Shown: piece after piece, positions 25,629-34,042 of the stretch
How the letters are laid out: the number at the start of each line of letters is the position of its first letter
Position numbering within the stretch: the stretch's first letter is position 1
Origin: Thermoguttaceae bacterium
GTDB lineage: Bacteria; Planctomycetota; Planctomycetia; Pirellulales; Thermoguttaceae
Length of the DNA stretch: 64,000 bases
Assembly (NCBI GenBank): GCA_017447865.1
Contig: JAFSMO010000041.1
Location: forward strand, 1 to 64,000
Direction: 5' to 3'
Made by a program: the position numbers and the translations under genes
Notes under the pieces: generated by a model
Databases searched by the model: none
What the model was told of the DNA's origin: nothing
The model's input: only the letters and a program-made list of their open reading frames with translations

Positions 25629-25991
25629 TCAATCGCAGCGGAAGAATTTACGCTCGGGGCATCGTCTGAGTTTCGGAGTTTCCAAACCGGGCTGGCTTTC
25701 CGTTTCTTCTTCAAGCGCCACCGAACAGTTCGGGGCAGGTTGCCGATTCGAAAAAACGCTCATTTTTTTGGCCAAAGGAGCCGCGCCGCCCGCCTTTGCA
25801 GCGGGTTTTAATCTCGGTTCAGAAACGACTTCAGTATTACTTTCTTTTTCCAATTCGTCACGCAGAACAAGAACATCGTCAGGTGCTTCAATGCCGAGCC
25901 GGACGCGGTCTTTGGTCAGGCGTACAACCGTTACGACGATTGAGTCGCCAACCCGAATCCGCTCGCTTTCTTTGCGGGACAAAACTAACAT
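25629..25991 (-). CDS. csrA: Carbon storage regulator CsrA with long C-terminal tail
   Basis: The start at 25991 has a GGAGG site. Residues 1-50 are a complete CsrA (MLVLSRKESERIRVGD, VVRLTKDRVRLGIEAPDDVLVLRDEL), including the conserved VxR-D/E RNA-binding end. CsrA dimers bind GGA motifs in leaders and block or change translation. The protein has 120 residues, against about 60-75 for the family. The extra 70 residues are Pro/Ala/Glu-rich and end in a basic LRRCPERKFFRCD. A small gene lies 19 bases upstream in the same direction. Confidence 0.9.
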   Translation of the reverse strand: MLVLSRKESERIRVGDSIVVTVVRLTKDRVRLGIEAPDDVLVLRDELEKESNTEVVSEPRLKPAAKAGGAAPLAKKMSVFSNRQPAPNCSVALEEETESQPGLETPKLRRCPERKFFRCD

Positions 25992-26010
25992 TCTAACCTC
26001 CCTGTGGATT

Positions 26011-26310
26011 TCAGAATCCAAGACTCAAATCATCATGAATTGAATCCAAAATTTTCGTTTGTTGAACTTTTTCACCTGTTGGGCCGTAGAACAGAATCTG
26101 ATTTTTCTCTGCTTCCCAAATGGCAGTCAACTTCACCATTCGCGGCCCGTGGACGCAGTAAAATATACCGCACGGCCTTCCACTTCGCCGAAGCAGGCGT
26201 TTCGTCATATGAAACGAGTCCTTTTTTAAATGATTATGGAGACAAATCGTCTCGTTTACATAGTCATATAGTTCAGAACAATTAGTAATTCTGAGCTGGC
26301 AGCAGACCAT
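26011..26310 (-). CDS. Small conserved-looking protein upstream of csrA
   Basis: A 99-residue soluble protein. The ATG at 26310 follows a GAGGA site. Key text: ELYDYVNETICLHNHL, HMTKRLLRRSGRPCGIFYCVHGPRMVKLTAIWE and ILFYGPTGEKVQQTKI. I recall a similar protein beside csrA in other planctomycete genomes, though I cannot name a family. It ends 19 bases before csrA begins, so the two are co-transcribed, and a role linked to CsrA is a fair guess. Confidence 0.7.
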   Translation of the reverse strand: MVCCQLRITNCSELYDYVNETICLHNHLKKDSFHMTKRLLRRSGRPCGIFYCVHGPRMVKLTAIWEAEKNQILFYGPTGEKVQQTKILDSIHDDLSLGF

Positions 26311-26986
26311 TTACGATCCTCGCTTTCGTGCTAGTCTGCGGATCAATTACGATTCCCGTTGCCGGGAAGAGCTGCATGGAGGCCAAAACCAGCGCGCTTT
26401 GGCAAATGGAAAGAAAATCCACCGGTCAGAGAGAATCTTTCGGATTTTCCCTTCCTGCGGAATTTGCTTTGAATTCCCTTTCTCCGTACTAGTTTATCGT
26501 GGAAACTTGACCCAATGTTTTGTTATTTTTTTAATCTGACTGTTGTTTCTATTACAGAGACTGCGTAAAATGGGAAGCAGTTCAATCTGGAAACTGTGGA
26601 GAATATCGGAAATTTAGAGAAAGACAATTTAACGCCCGGCCTTCATTTTCCTTCTTTTTTGACCTCTTTTTTTGGAATCCGTTAGGAATGAGAGGAATGG
26701 TAAGATTGGAAAGAATTTGACGATTGGCAAGAAATTTAGGACTCTGAAGACCGTGCGAACCTGCCCTTTTTTTAAAATTTTTCCAGATTTTTCGGCTGTA
26801 CGTTCAGAAGGAATCGTTCGTTTTGATCCCATCATCCCTTTTAGTGATCATATAAAAGAGGTCTTTGCTCAAATAATTCGATGATTTCTTGCATTTTGAC
26901 ATTGGCGAAAATGGCAAAATCGTGTAAAGTATGAAAGAAAGACCGATAAAACTTTTCTCCTTTTTAATATTTGAATCCTGATTCCA
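26311..26986. other. Long intergenic region, no gene recognised
   Basis: A 676-base AT-rich stretch between divergent genes. It must hold promoters for the csrA pair (minus) and galT (plus). A TTGACA box lies at 26896-26901 and a TAAAGT at 26925-26930, but they are 23 bases apart, too far for a normal promoter. A small CCCG/CGGG hairpin lies near 26356-26368. Short open frames here have no coding look. Confidence 0.4.
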
Positions 26987-28048
26987 ATGCGTTACTCCCC
27001 AATATACGAAACCTGGGTCGCAGTCGCGGAACGCCGGCAGGCGCGGCCGATGGATTATGCCGGCCCGAAAGACTGCGCACACGCTGAAAAAGTCCGGCCG
27101 AAAACGCTTTGCCCGTTCTGCGAGGGGCACGAGATGGAAACGCCCTCCGAGGTGGACGCGGTTTCGCGTCTTTCGGAGTCGGAGCGCACGCTTGATAACT
27201 ACCGCCGGCCTAACGCGCCGGGGTGGCTGGTGCGGGCCGTTCCGAATCGCTACCCGTTTCTGGAGGCAGACGGCGAAATGACCGTGCAGAAGTTCGGGCC
27301 GTTCCTCAGTGCGCCGAACGTGGGGCTTCAGGAAGTCATGGTTGACGTTCCGTACCACGGCGCATCGCTGGAGGATCTTTCGCCGGAAGAGTTTCAATAT
27401 TTTATCCATTTTTACCACCGGCGGCTTCATCAGCTTCGGAAAAAGCACCGGTGGAAGTACGTGCAGATCTTCAAGAATCAGGGCCCGAAGGCGGGCGCGT
27501 CGCTGAAGCATTTACATTCCCAGATCGCGGCGCTGCCGTTTGTTCCGCCGTCGGTGGCTCAGGAGCAGAAATTTCTGGCGGAATTTCGGGAGAAAAACCA
27601 CCTCTGCTGGCACTGCGAGGTTTTGAAGTACGAGCTTGCGGAGCAGTGGCGGGCGGTGGAGGAAACGCGCTACTTCTGCGTGTTTTGCCCCTTTGCGTCG
27701 CGGTTTCCGGGGGAGATTTGGCTTTTGCCGAAGCGGCACGTGCCGTGCTTTGTGCAGTCGGAGCGTGAGGAACTGGACGATCTGGCCGAGGTGCTGCGCC
27801 GGACGATCCAGAGACTCGAGGGAAACCTTGGCGTGCGCGATTTCAACCTGGTGCTGCGCACGTCGCCGTGGGAGTACACGACGAGGGGCGCGCTGGCGGA
27901 CGAGAATTTTCACTGGCGGCTGGAGATCTGCCCCCGGACGGTGATCCAGGCCGGCTTCGAGCTGGGAACCGGCTGCTTCGTGAATCCGCTTGCGCCGGAA
28001 AATGCGGCCGCGGAGTTAAAAAAAGAAGGCGAGCGGGGTCAGTTATGA
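26987..28048 (+). CDS. galT: Galactose-1-phosphate uridylyltransferase-like protein GalT
   Basis: A 353-residue HIT-superfamily protein. CPFC (42-45) and a second CVFCPF give metal-site cysteines; the active site is GASLKHLHSQI with His175 and His177 in the HxHxQ arrangement, preceded by IFKNQGPKAGAS. VRAVPNRYP and FPGEIWLLPKRH are typical. The reaction moves UMP from UDP-glucose to galactose-1-phosphate in the Leloir pathway; the related ADP-glucose phosphorylase is an alternative. The last residues (GERGQL) and the stop are encoded inside a hairpin repeat at 28028-28053. Confidence 0.85.
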   Translation: MRYSPIYETWVAVAERRQARPMDYAGPKDCAHAEKVRPKTLCPFCEGHEMETPSEVDAVSRLSESERTLDNYRRPNAPGWLVRAVPNRYPFLEADGEMTVQKFGPFLSAPNVGLQEVMVDVPYHGASLEDLSPEEFQYFIHFYHRRLHQLRKKHRWKYVQIFKNQGPKAGASLKHLHSQIAALPFVPPSVAQEQKFLAEFREKNHLCWHCEVLKYELAEQWRAVEETRYFCVFCPFASRFPGEIWLLPKRHVPCFVQSEREELDDLAEVLRRTIQRLEGNLGVRDFNLVLRTSPWEYTTRGALADENFHWRLEICPRTVIQAGFELGTGCFVNPLAPENAAAELKKEGERGQL

Positions 28049-28264
28049 CCCCGAAAAATGCAGTTCCGCTTGCGAAAGGACAGGGAGAAACTGCGGGTGA
28101 AACTCCGTACCAGTCGCGCCTCAACGTGGAAATCCGTGTTTAAATGGGAGTCGGAAGCGGTGCGGGTTTGGTGTTTTCGGGGTCATTACTGATCACGCTC
28201 GCCATTTTGCAGCGGGCAAAAAGCCCGCCGCTCGCCTAAAAAAACGGGGCCATTACTGGCCCCG
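28028..28264. repeat. Cluster of GGCGAGC-tagged hairpins
   Basis: GGCGAGC followed by CGGGGTCA/TGACCCCG (28034-28041/28046-28053) is a perfect hairpin that overlaps the end of galT. In inverted orientation a similar unit lies at 28178-28203 (imperfect) and another at 28245-28270 (CGGGGCCA/TGGCCCCG). A GCGGGC/GCCCGC hairpin carrying the same GGCGAGC tag lies at 28212-28236. Stem bases differ but pairing is mostly kept. Confidence 0.65.
28238..28264 (-). terminator. Terminator of the desulfoferrodoxin gene
   Basis: On the minus strand CGGGGCCA-GTAA-TGGCCCCG is followed by seven T. It is one member of the GGCGAGC-tagged hairpin group. Confidence 0.8.
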
Positions 28265-28276
28265 CTCGCCTAAAAT

Positions 28277-28666
28277 TTACTTCTTCCAGAGTCCGTGAAG
28301 GTTGCAGTACGCGCGGACGGTCGGCTGGATGTTCAACTGGCAGCCGCTCGGCGGGCAGCTGAATTCTGCTTCCGGGACTTCGCCGGCCTTGAGGAACTTG
28401 CGCTGGAGACGGTCTTCCGAGTGGATCTCAACGAAACCGATGAAATGTTCGTCGGTCATCGGATGAGGGGCGGAACCGACGGAGACTTTCACGCCGAACT
28501 CGCCGCGGGTCAGGACCGGCACGTGCTTCTCGGCCGAGGCGTCCACCGTGTTTTCTTCGAGTTTTTCCATCGGTTTCCCGCAGCACATGAGTTTTCCGGC
28601 GCCGTTATTAAGGGCTTCCACCATGTTCCCGCAAATCGGGCAGCGGTAAATTTCGAACTGTTTCAT
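28277..28666 (-). CDS. dfx: Desulfoferrodoxin (class I superoxide reductase)
   Basis: A 129-residue two-iron superoxide reductase. Center I: Cys9, Cys12, Cys28, Cys29 (CPICGN ... MCCGKP), a rubredoxin-like iron. Center II: the His residues in EKHVPVL, SAPHPMTDEHFIGF and the CNLHG ending bind the catalytic iron. It reduces superoxide to peroxide without making oxygen, a mark of anaerobes and microaerophiles. The ATG at 28666 has AAGGAGA upstream; the frame to 28711 adds 15 residues without a site. Confidence 0.93.
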   Translation of the reverse strand: MKQFEIYRCPICGNMVEALNNGAGKLMCCGKPMEKLEENTVDASAEKHVPVLTRGEFGVKVSVGSAPHPMTDEHFIGFVEIHSEDRLQRKFLKAGEVPEAEFSCPPSGCQLNIQPTVRAYCNLHGLWKK

Positions 28667-28825
28667 TTGAGTCTCTCCTTGAGGTTTGAGGATTGGGGAA
28701 TCGCAGATCAATGCGGAATTAAAAAGCGCTTCCCGAAAATTTTATTTTCTGTTTTCTGAGTCTGGCTTTTACCCGGTCCTGCAGCGGAACGCTCGATCTG
28801 GCCTGGGGAAAAGCCCGTTTTTTTC

Positions 28826-28853
28826 ATTATACCAGTTCAGGAAGTAAATTCAA
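28826..28853 (-). promoter_or_regulatory. Promoter of the desulfoferrodoxin gene
   Basis: On the minus strand TTGAAT (28853-28848) and TATAAT (28831-28826) are 16 bases apart; three C precede the -35 box. Confidence 0.7.
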
Positions 28854-28956
28854 GGGAGGTGGGAAAAATTTCCTCACCGGAACGTTCGGAATTTTGGGTT
28901 GAAAACCAAACTCCACGGAAAATCAGGACGAAAACTAAAAGAAAGGAGAGTTTCCC

Positions 28957-29250
28957 ATGCTGCGTAAAATCTGGTTTTTTTTCGCGATTTTAACCCTTTT
29001 GTTGGGGCTTGAGGTCATTGAGACCCGGTCGATTGTTTTGACTTCCGACGCGACTAAGGTTTTGGCCCAGCAGAGTGAAAAACTTGAGAAAAGACGCAAA
29101 TTCTTCGAGGCGATCATGGGAAAGGAATACCAGTACCCCGAAAAGGAAGTTGAGATCAATCACGTGATTGGCTACGGCCTGCTGGTCTTTTCGGGAATTG
29201 GGATCATGCACGTGGTTTTGCTTCCTTCCAGATCCAAAGGAGGAAAATGA
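28957..29250 (+). CDS. Small two-helix membrane protein
   Basis: A 97-residue protein with membrane helices at about 5-22 and 70-90 and a charged middle part (QQSEKLEKRRKFFEAIMGKEYQYPEKEVE). AAAGGAGAG lies eight bases before the ATG. The first 28 residues could also be a signal anchor. No family recognised. It is a single gene facing away from the superoxide reductase gene. Confidence 0.65.
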   Translation: MLRKIWFFFAILTLLLGLEVIETRSIVLTSDATKVLAQQSEKLEKRRKFFEAIMGKEYQYPEKEVEINHVIGYGLLVFSGIGIMHVVLLPSRSKGGK

Positions 29251-29409
29251 CCCGGCGGCGGTTGGGGGGCCTGCGGCTCAGAAGGCTTTTCCGCGCGTGC
29301 AGTTTACGCATCTTAATATCTACCAAATTTCTAGGTTTTTTTGGCCCTTTAAAACCTCAAAAAAAGGGGAAAAAAAGGAAAATTTTTCGCAAAATACTTC
29401 CGCGGGCCC

Positions 29410-29438
29410 TTGAAAATTTTCTCATTTCCGGTTACACT
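29410..29438 (+). promoter_or_regulatory. Promoter of the beta-propeller/cytochrome gene
   Basis: TTGAAA (29410-29415) and TACACT (29433-29438), 17 bases apart, 40 bases before the start. Confidence 0.55.
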
Positions 29439-29477
29439 GAAGAAAGTCAATATTAATTATAGAAAGGAACCCACTCC

Positions 29478-31349
29478 ATGAAATCCATTTTTTATCCCAT
29501 CCTCCTGGCGGGGCTGATTCTTTGTTCCGTCGCCAAGGCAGAAAACGCCGACTATTCCCGTGACGAAGCGTACCGCGGCCCGCATTCCGCCGTCGTTTCG
29601 CAGGATCAGAAATTCCTTTACGTGACGGAATTCGACGCCGCCAAGATCGCCCAGATCGACACGGAGTCGTGCGCCGTCGTGAAGGAGATCCCGGTTTCCG
29701 CCACGCCCACCTGGGCGGTTCTCTGGCAGAATGATTCCAAGCTCCTCGTTGCGTTCGCGCCTCAGGGGAAGGTCGCGTGCATCGACATTGCGTCGGGGAA
29801 TGAAGAATGGTCGGTCCCGGTCGGCTACTGCCCGGAAGGGATCGTGATCCACCCGAACCAGAAGATCGCGTACGTCGCCAACCGTTTCTCCACGGACGTT
29901 TCGGTGGTGGACCTTGAGGCGAAGAAAGAGATCAAGCGCGTCAAGACGCTCCGCGAGCCGATCTCGGTGGACATTACGCCGGATGGGAAAACGCTCTACA
30001 TTTCGAACTACCTGCCGCTGGACCCCTCCGATGGTTACGACGTCGCGGCGGAAGTCACCTGGATGGACACGGAAACGTTCGAGACCGGCCAGATCCGCCT
30101 CCTGAACGGCTGCGTTTCCCTGCATGAAGTCAGCATTTCCAAGGACGGCAAGTACGCCTTCGTGACGAATAACCTGGCGCGTTACCAGATGCCGACCACG
30201 CAGCTGGAACGCGGCTGGATGAATACGAACGCCGTGGCGATCCTCGACGCCCAAGCAAAAAAGCTCATCAACGTGATCCTGCTCGACGACATTGACCTCG
30301 GCGCGTCGAATCCGTGGGGCGTGAAGCTCACCGACGACGGCACCCAGCTCGTCATTGCCCACGCGGGAACCCATGAGATCAGCGTGATCGACGCGAATGC
30401 GGTCTTCGACAAACTCGCGAAGATCGAAGCGGCAAGTGAAGGCCAGGAAGCCGGCGGCCAGAAGAGCAATTACGGCTACAGCTCCGCGTCGAGCGCCGAC
30501 GTTCCGAACGACCTGGCGTTCCTCGTCGGAATGCGCACCCGTGTGAAGCTCAACGGGAACGGCCCGCGTACCGTCTCGTTCGCGAACGGGAAGGCGTTCA
30601 TTCCGATGTACTTCAGCGACACGATCTCGGTCGTGGACCTGGCCGGCAAAAAGGAAGTGAACGTCATTAAGCTCAACCCGGACTTCCAGCTCACGAAGAG
30701 CCGCCACGGGATCCTGAACTTCAACGACGGCTGCGTCTGCTTCCAGCAGTGGCAGTCCTGCGCGTCGTGCCACCCGTACACCCGCCCGGACGGTCTGAAC
30801 TGGGACCTGATGAACGACGGTCTGGGGAACCCGAAGAACGCCAAGTCGCTGCTTTACTCGTTCCAGACGCCCCCGACGATGATCTCCGGGATCCGCCCCG
30901 ACGCGGCGTTCTGCGTCCGTTCCGGCTTCAAGCACATTCTGTTCTCCGTGCGTCCTGAGACGGACATGGAGGCGATCGACGAGTACCTCGAAAACATGCA
31001 GCCGCTTCCCAGCCCGTACCTGGTGAACGGCGAGCTTTCGGACGCCGCCAAGCGCGGGAAGGAGATTTTCTCCCGGGTGAAGTGCGACGAGTGCCACGAC
31101 CCGGAATGGTACTACACCGACATGCAGATGCACGACGTGGACACGGAAAACCCGTTTGACCGCCGCAAGGACTTCGACTGCCCGACACTTTGCGAGATCT
31201 GGCGCACGGCTCCGTACCTGCACGACGGCCGCTAAACGACTCTCTTCCAGCTCTTCAAGGATGGAAAGCACGGCGTTCAGAAGGGCGCGGTCGATAAACT
31301 CACGGACGACGAGATCAAAGACCTGTGCGAGTTCGTGAATTCGCTCTGA
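29478..31349 (+). pseudogene. Secreted beta-propeller/c-type cytochrome protein with an in-frame stop
   Basis: The first 585 residues hold a signal peptide (cut near AKA), a YVTN/YncE-like seven-blade propeller (VAYVANRFSTDVSVVDL, KTLYISNYL, KYAFVTNNL), and two heme c sites, CASCH and CDECH. A TAA stop at 31233-31235 follows APYLHDGR. The same frame then continues for 37 more codons (TTLFQLFKDGKHG ... LTDDEIKDLCEFVNSL) to TGA at 31347-31349. That tail is the normal end of such cytochrome domains. So the stop probably replaces one codon (TAT or TAC to TAA would fit) and truncates the protein. It may be a mutation, an assembly error or read-through. Confidence 0.8.
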
Positions 31350-31505
31350 AATTAGGATGAAATTGACGCTTCCAGCGGCGTTTCAATCGGAAAAACACGG
31401 ATTTATTCAATGCTCGAAAGAGTTTTGATTGAATCCGTGTTTTGGTTTGAATGTTCATTCATCCTCTCCTGAAGCGCAGAATCCCGTGAAGATTTCACCC
31501 CAAAA

Positions 31506-31647
31506 AGGCCCCGCGGATTAGGCGGATTAAGCGGATGAAGGCGGATTTTTTTAGTATAAAAAAATTAAGGGATGAATTAAAAGGATTTCATTTTTTATTC
31601 CTTAAAATCCGTTTAAATCCGCCTGATCCGCCCGATCCGCGGGGCCT
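31506..31647. repeat. Fold-back element with 9-base arms (GCGGATTA type), copy 1
   Basis: AGGCCCCGCGGAT (31506-31518) pairs with ATCCGCGGGGCCT (31635-31647). The arms continue as near-repeats of GCGGATTAG on the left and ATCCGCC on the right, around an AT-rich core. It lies downstream of the broken cytochrome gene. A related copy is at 36033-36202. Confidence 0.75.
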
Positions 31648-31734
31648 ATAGTCGCTGGAGTTTGCGGTGGGCTGGACGTGAACTTTGGGCTGGTCCCATT
31701 TTCTTCGTTTCTTCTGACTAAAGTTTGGGGGGGC

Positions 31735-31763
31735 TTGACAAAATCAGGCCCTTCACGTAAAAT
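31735..31763 (+). promoter_or_regulatory. Promoter of the esterase operon
   Basis: TTGACA (31735-31740) and TAAAAT (31758-31763), 17 bases apart, preceded by seven G and one C. Confidence 0.7.
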
Positions 31764-31810
31764 GAATTCATTCATTTATTTCTCCAACCTCAAGATCCAA
31801 AGGAAAACCG

Positions 31811-33217
31811 ATGAAACGCACTCCCGCCCTGGCCGTTTTGGGCCTTTTTGTTCTTCTTGCTTCGTTTCTCCTCTCCGCGCCGGCAAACGCTCAGGGGGAT
31901 TCCGCGAAAAACTTCAACGAAAATAAAGCCCAGTTCATGGTTCCGCTCGGTGATCTGATCGCCGAAATGGAAAAGGACGCGCAGGTCAAAATCACGTACT
32001 CGGATGCGGTGAAGCCGTACCTCGAGGAAAAAGTCGTGATGGCGCCGTGGAAATTCTGGGACGATCCGAAGCTCCGTCTGGCGTACATGCTCGCGCCGCT
32101 GGACCTGAGTTTTGAGCAGGTGGACGAAAAAACGTTCCAGATCATCGTCCCGAAGTACCACGTTCGCCCCGAAAGCGAAGCGAAAGCCCATCTGGACCGG
32201 CTTCTGAGACAGTACTCCAACCGGGAACTCTGGGAAAAACGCGTGGAAACCCTGCGCTCGACCATCGCCGAAAAGTTCAATCTGGACCCGATTCCGCGTG
32301 ACGTTTTGAACCCGCGGCTGGGCGAAAAGCGCACGTACGACGGCTACACGGTGCGGAACGTCGCGCTGGAAATCCTGCCCGGCTACTTCATGAACGGAAG
32401 CCTCTACGAGCCGCTGACGGATGGAAAGCACCCGGCGGTTCTTTGTCCGCACGGTCACGGGGAAATGGGGCGTTTCGGTGAGGACCAGCAGATCCGCTCG
32501 GCCGTCCTGGCCCGCATGGGTGCGGTCGTTTTCACGTACTCGATGTTCGCGTGGCGTGAGGAGGAATCGCCGCTCCTTCACGTCGACCACAACGACCAGA
32601 TCTCCGGCCCGATCCAGACGCTTCAGACGATCCGGGCGATTGACTGGCTCGTGACGCTTCCGAACGTGGACCCGGAAAAAATCGGGATCACCGGCGCGTC
32701 CGGCGGCGGTACGCAGACGTTCGTCGGAACGGCCATGGACCCGCGCATTACGGTCGCCGTTCCGGTCGTCATGCCGTCGGCGCATTTCTTCGGCGGCTGC
32801 CCGTGCGAGAGCGGCGTCCCGTTCCACGTTTTGAACGGGCTGACGTGCAACATTGAGATCGCGGCGATGGCCGCCCCGCGCCCGATGAAGCTCATCGCGG
32901 TGACGCAGGACTGGACGAAAAACACGCCCGAGGTCGAATTCCCGTACGTGCAGAAAATTTACGGCTACTACGGCGCCGAGCAGAACGTCGAGTACGCGAT
33001 CCTGGACGAGCCGCACAATTACAAAGAGGGCAAACGCCGCGAAATGTACCCGTTCATGGCCAAGCACCTCGGCCTGAGCATGGACCAGTGCGACGAATCG
33101 AAAGTCACGGTGGAGCCGCTCGAAACGTTGCTCTACTGGGGCCCGAACCACGAGAATTACCCGGCGGACGCGGTGCAGACGCTGGACGATCTGAAAAAGG
33201 TTTTTTACAAGAAATGA
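31811..33217 (+). CDS. Secreted alpha/beta-hydrolase (carbohydrate esterase-like) with STN-like N-domain
   Basis: A 468-residue protein with a signal peptide (cut near ANAQ, residue 28). Residues about 40-115 (FMVPLGDLIAEMEKDAQVKITY ... VDEKTFQIIVPKY) look like an STN domain as found at the start of secretins and TonB receptors. The rest is an alpha/beta-hydrolase of the acetyl-xylan esterase type: HPAVLCPHGHGEMGR oxyanion region, nucleophile Ser in GITGASGGGTQTF, and a late His in DEPHNYKEGKRREMYPFM. Substrate is inferred to be an esterified polysaccharide. It heads a group with a ThuA-like protein and a flavoprotein. Confidence 0.75.
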   Translation: MKRTPALAVLGLFVLLASFLLSAPANAQGDSAKNFNENKAQFMVPLGDLIAEMEKDAQVKITYSDAVKPYLEEKVVMAPWKFWDDPKLRLAYMLAPLDLSFEQVDEKTFQIIVPKYHVRPESEAKAHLDRLLRQYSNRELWEKRVETLRSTIAEKFNLDPIPRDVLNPRLGEKRTYDGYTVRNVALEILPGYFMNGSLYEPLTDGKHPAVLCPHGHGEMGRFGEDQQIRSAVLARMGAVVFTYSMFAWREEESPLLHVDHNDQISGPIQTLQTIRAIDWLVTLPNVDPEKIGITGASGGGTQTFVGTAMDPRITVAVPVVMPSAHFFGGCPCESGVPFHVLNGLTCNIEIAAMAAPRPMKLIAVTQDWTKNTPEVEFPYVQKIYGYYGAEQNVEYAILDEPHNYKEGKRREMYPFMAKHLGLSMDQCDESKVTVEPLETLLYWGPNHENYPADAVQTLDDLKKVFYKK

Positions 33218-33236
33218 TGAATTAAGGGGGAAAACG

Positions 33237-34001
33237 ATGCAAACGACCACCAAAATCTGCTACCTCGGCGACGATTCCGTCCTTGGCGCCGCCGCGTACC
33301 TTTCCGGGATCATGGCCCATTTCGGGATTGAATTTGACCGCGTGAACAGCGATCAGAAACCCGGCGCGGACTTCCTCGAAACCCAGTACGCCGTTTACGT
33401 TTTGAGCGACTACCCGGCCAAAAACCTGAGCGACGCCGACTTCGCGCACCTCGAAAAATGCGTGAAAAACGGCTCCGGCCTCGTGATGTTCGGCGGCTGG
33501 GAGAGCTACTTCGGCCGGCTGGGCGAGTACCACACGACCGTCCTGAAGGAGATCCTTCCGGTGGAAATGCTCGACGCGGACGACCGTCGGAATTACGCCC
33601 AGCCCGTTCTGGTCGTTCCGGCCGATGGAAAGGCGGATTCCCCGATTCTGGCGGGCCTGCCGTGGAACACGCCGCCGGGAGTGGGCGGTTTCAATGAGTT
33701 TCAGCCGAAAAAAGACGCTGAGGTCCTGCTTCAGGCCGTGCGTTTTGGTGTGACGCAGGAGAAGCAGTACTTCCAGTTTGAAATTCAGGCGAAAACGCCG
33801 CTTCTGGTGATCGGGACGTACGGCGCGGGCCGAACGGCGGCGCTCGGAACCGACGTGGCCCCGCACTGGGTCGGCGGCTTCGTCGATTGGGGCACGCCGC
33901 GCATTACGCAGGACGTTCCCGGCGGGGATTTCGTCGACATCGGGTGCGACTACGCGAAATTTTTCCGGAATATTCTCCTCTGGGCGAAGAAAGAGATTTG
34001 A
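33237..34001 (+). CDS. Glutamine amidotransferase-like / ThuA-like protein
   Basis: A 254-residue cytoplasmic protein of the class I glutamine amidotransferase-like fold. Typical segments: YAVYVLSDYPAKNLSD, GSGLVMFGGWESYFG, and TYGAGRTAALGTDVAPHWVGGF. There is no clear catalytic Cys in the nucleophile elbow, as in ThuA-type members, which are linked to sugar use. It begins 19 bases after the esterase gene with a GGGGGAAA site and so is co-transcribed. Exact reaction unknown. Confidence 0.7.
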   Translation: MQTTTKICYLGDDSVLGAAAYLSGIMAHFGIEFDRVNSDQKPGADFLETQYAVYVLSDYPAKNLSDADFAHLEKCVKNGSGLVMFGGWESYFGRLGEYHTTVLKEILPVEMLDADDRRNYAQPVLVVPADGKADSPILAGLPWNTPPGVGGFNEFQPKKDAEVLLQAVRFGVTQEKQYFQFEIQAKTPLLVIGTYGAGRTAALGTDVAPHWVGGFVDWGTPRITQDVPGGDFVDIGCDYAKFFRNILLWAKKEI

Positions 34002-34042
34002 GCGTTCAAAAGCGGTTTTTCTTTTTTCCTCACACGAATCCC

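Noticed and set aside
26896..26930. TTGACA and TAAAGT as a galT promoter
   Set aside because: The spacer is 23 bases, outside the 15-19 range seen elsewhere in the window.
26311..26986. Possible structured RNA in the 676-base gap
   Set aside because: Checked by eye for SRP RNA, tmRNA, 6S and RNase P core motifs; none found. Only a small CCCG/CGGG hairpin is seen.
28045..28143. 32-codon frame overlapping the galT stop by ATGA
   Set aside because: The overlap looks like coupling, but the start lies in a hairpin repeat, there is no ribosome site of its own, and the sequence matches nothing I know. Too weak to call.
29457..31271. Open frame of 604 codons on the minus strand
   Set aside because: Opposite the beta-propeller/cytochrome gene; Val/Arg/His-rich with no family signal. 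Codon-bias shadow.
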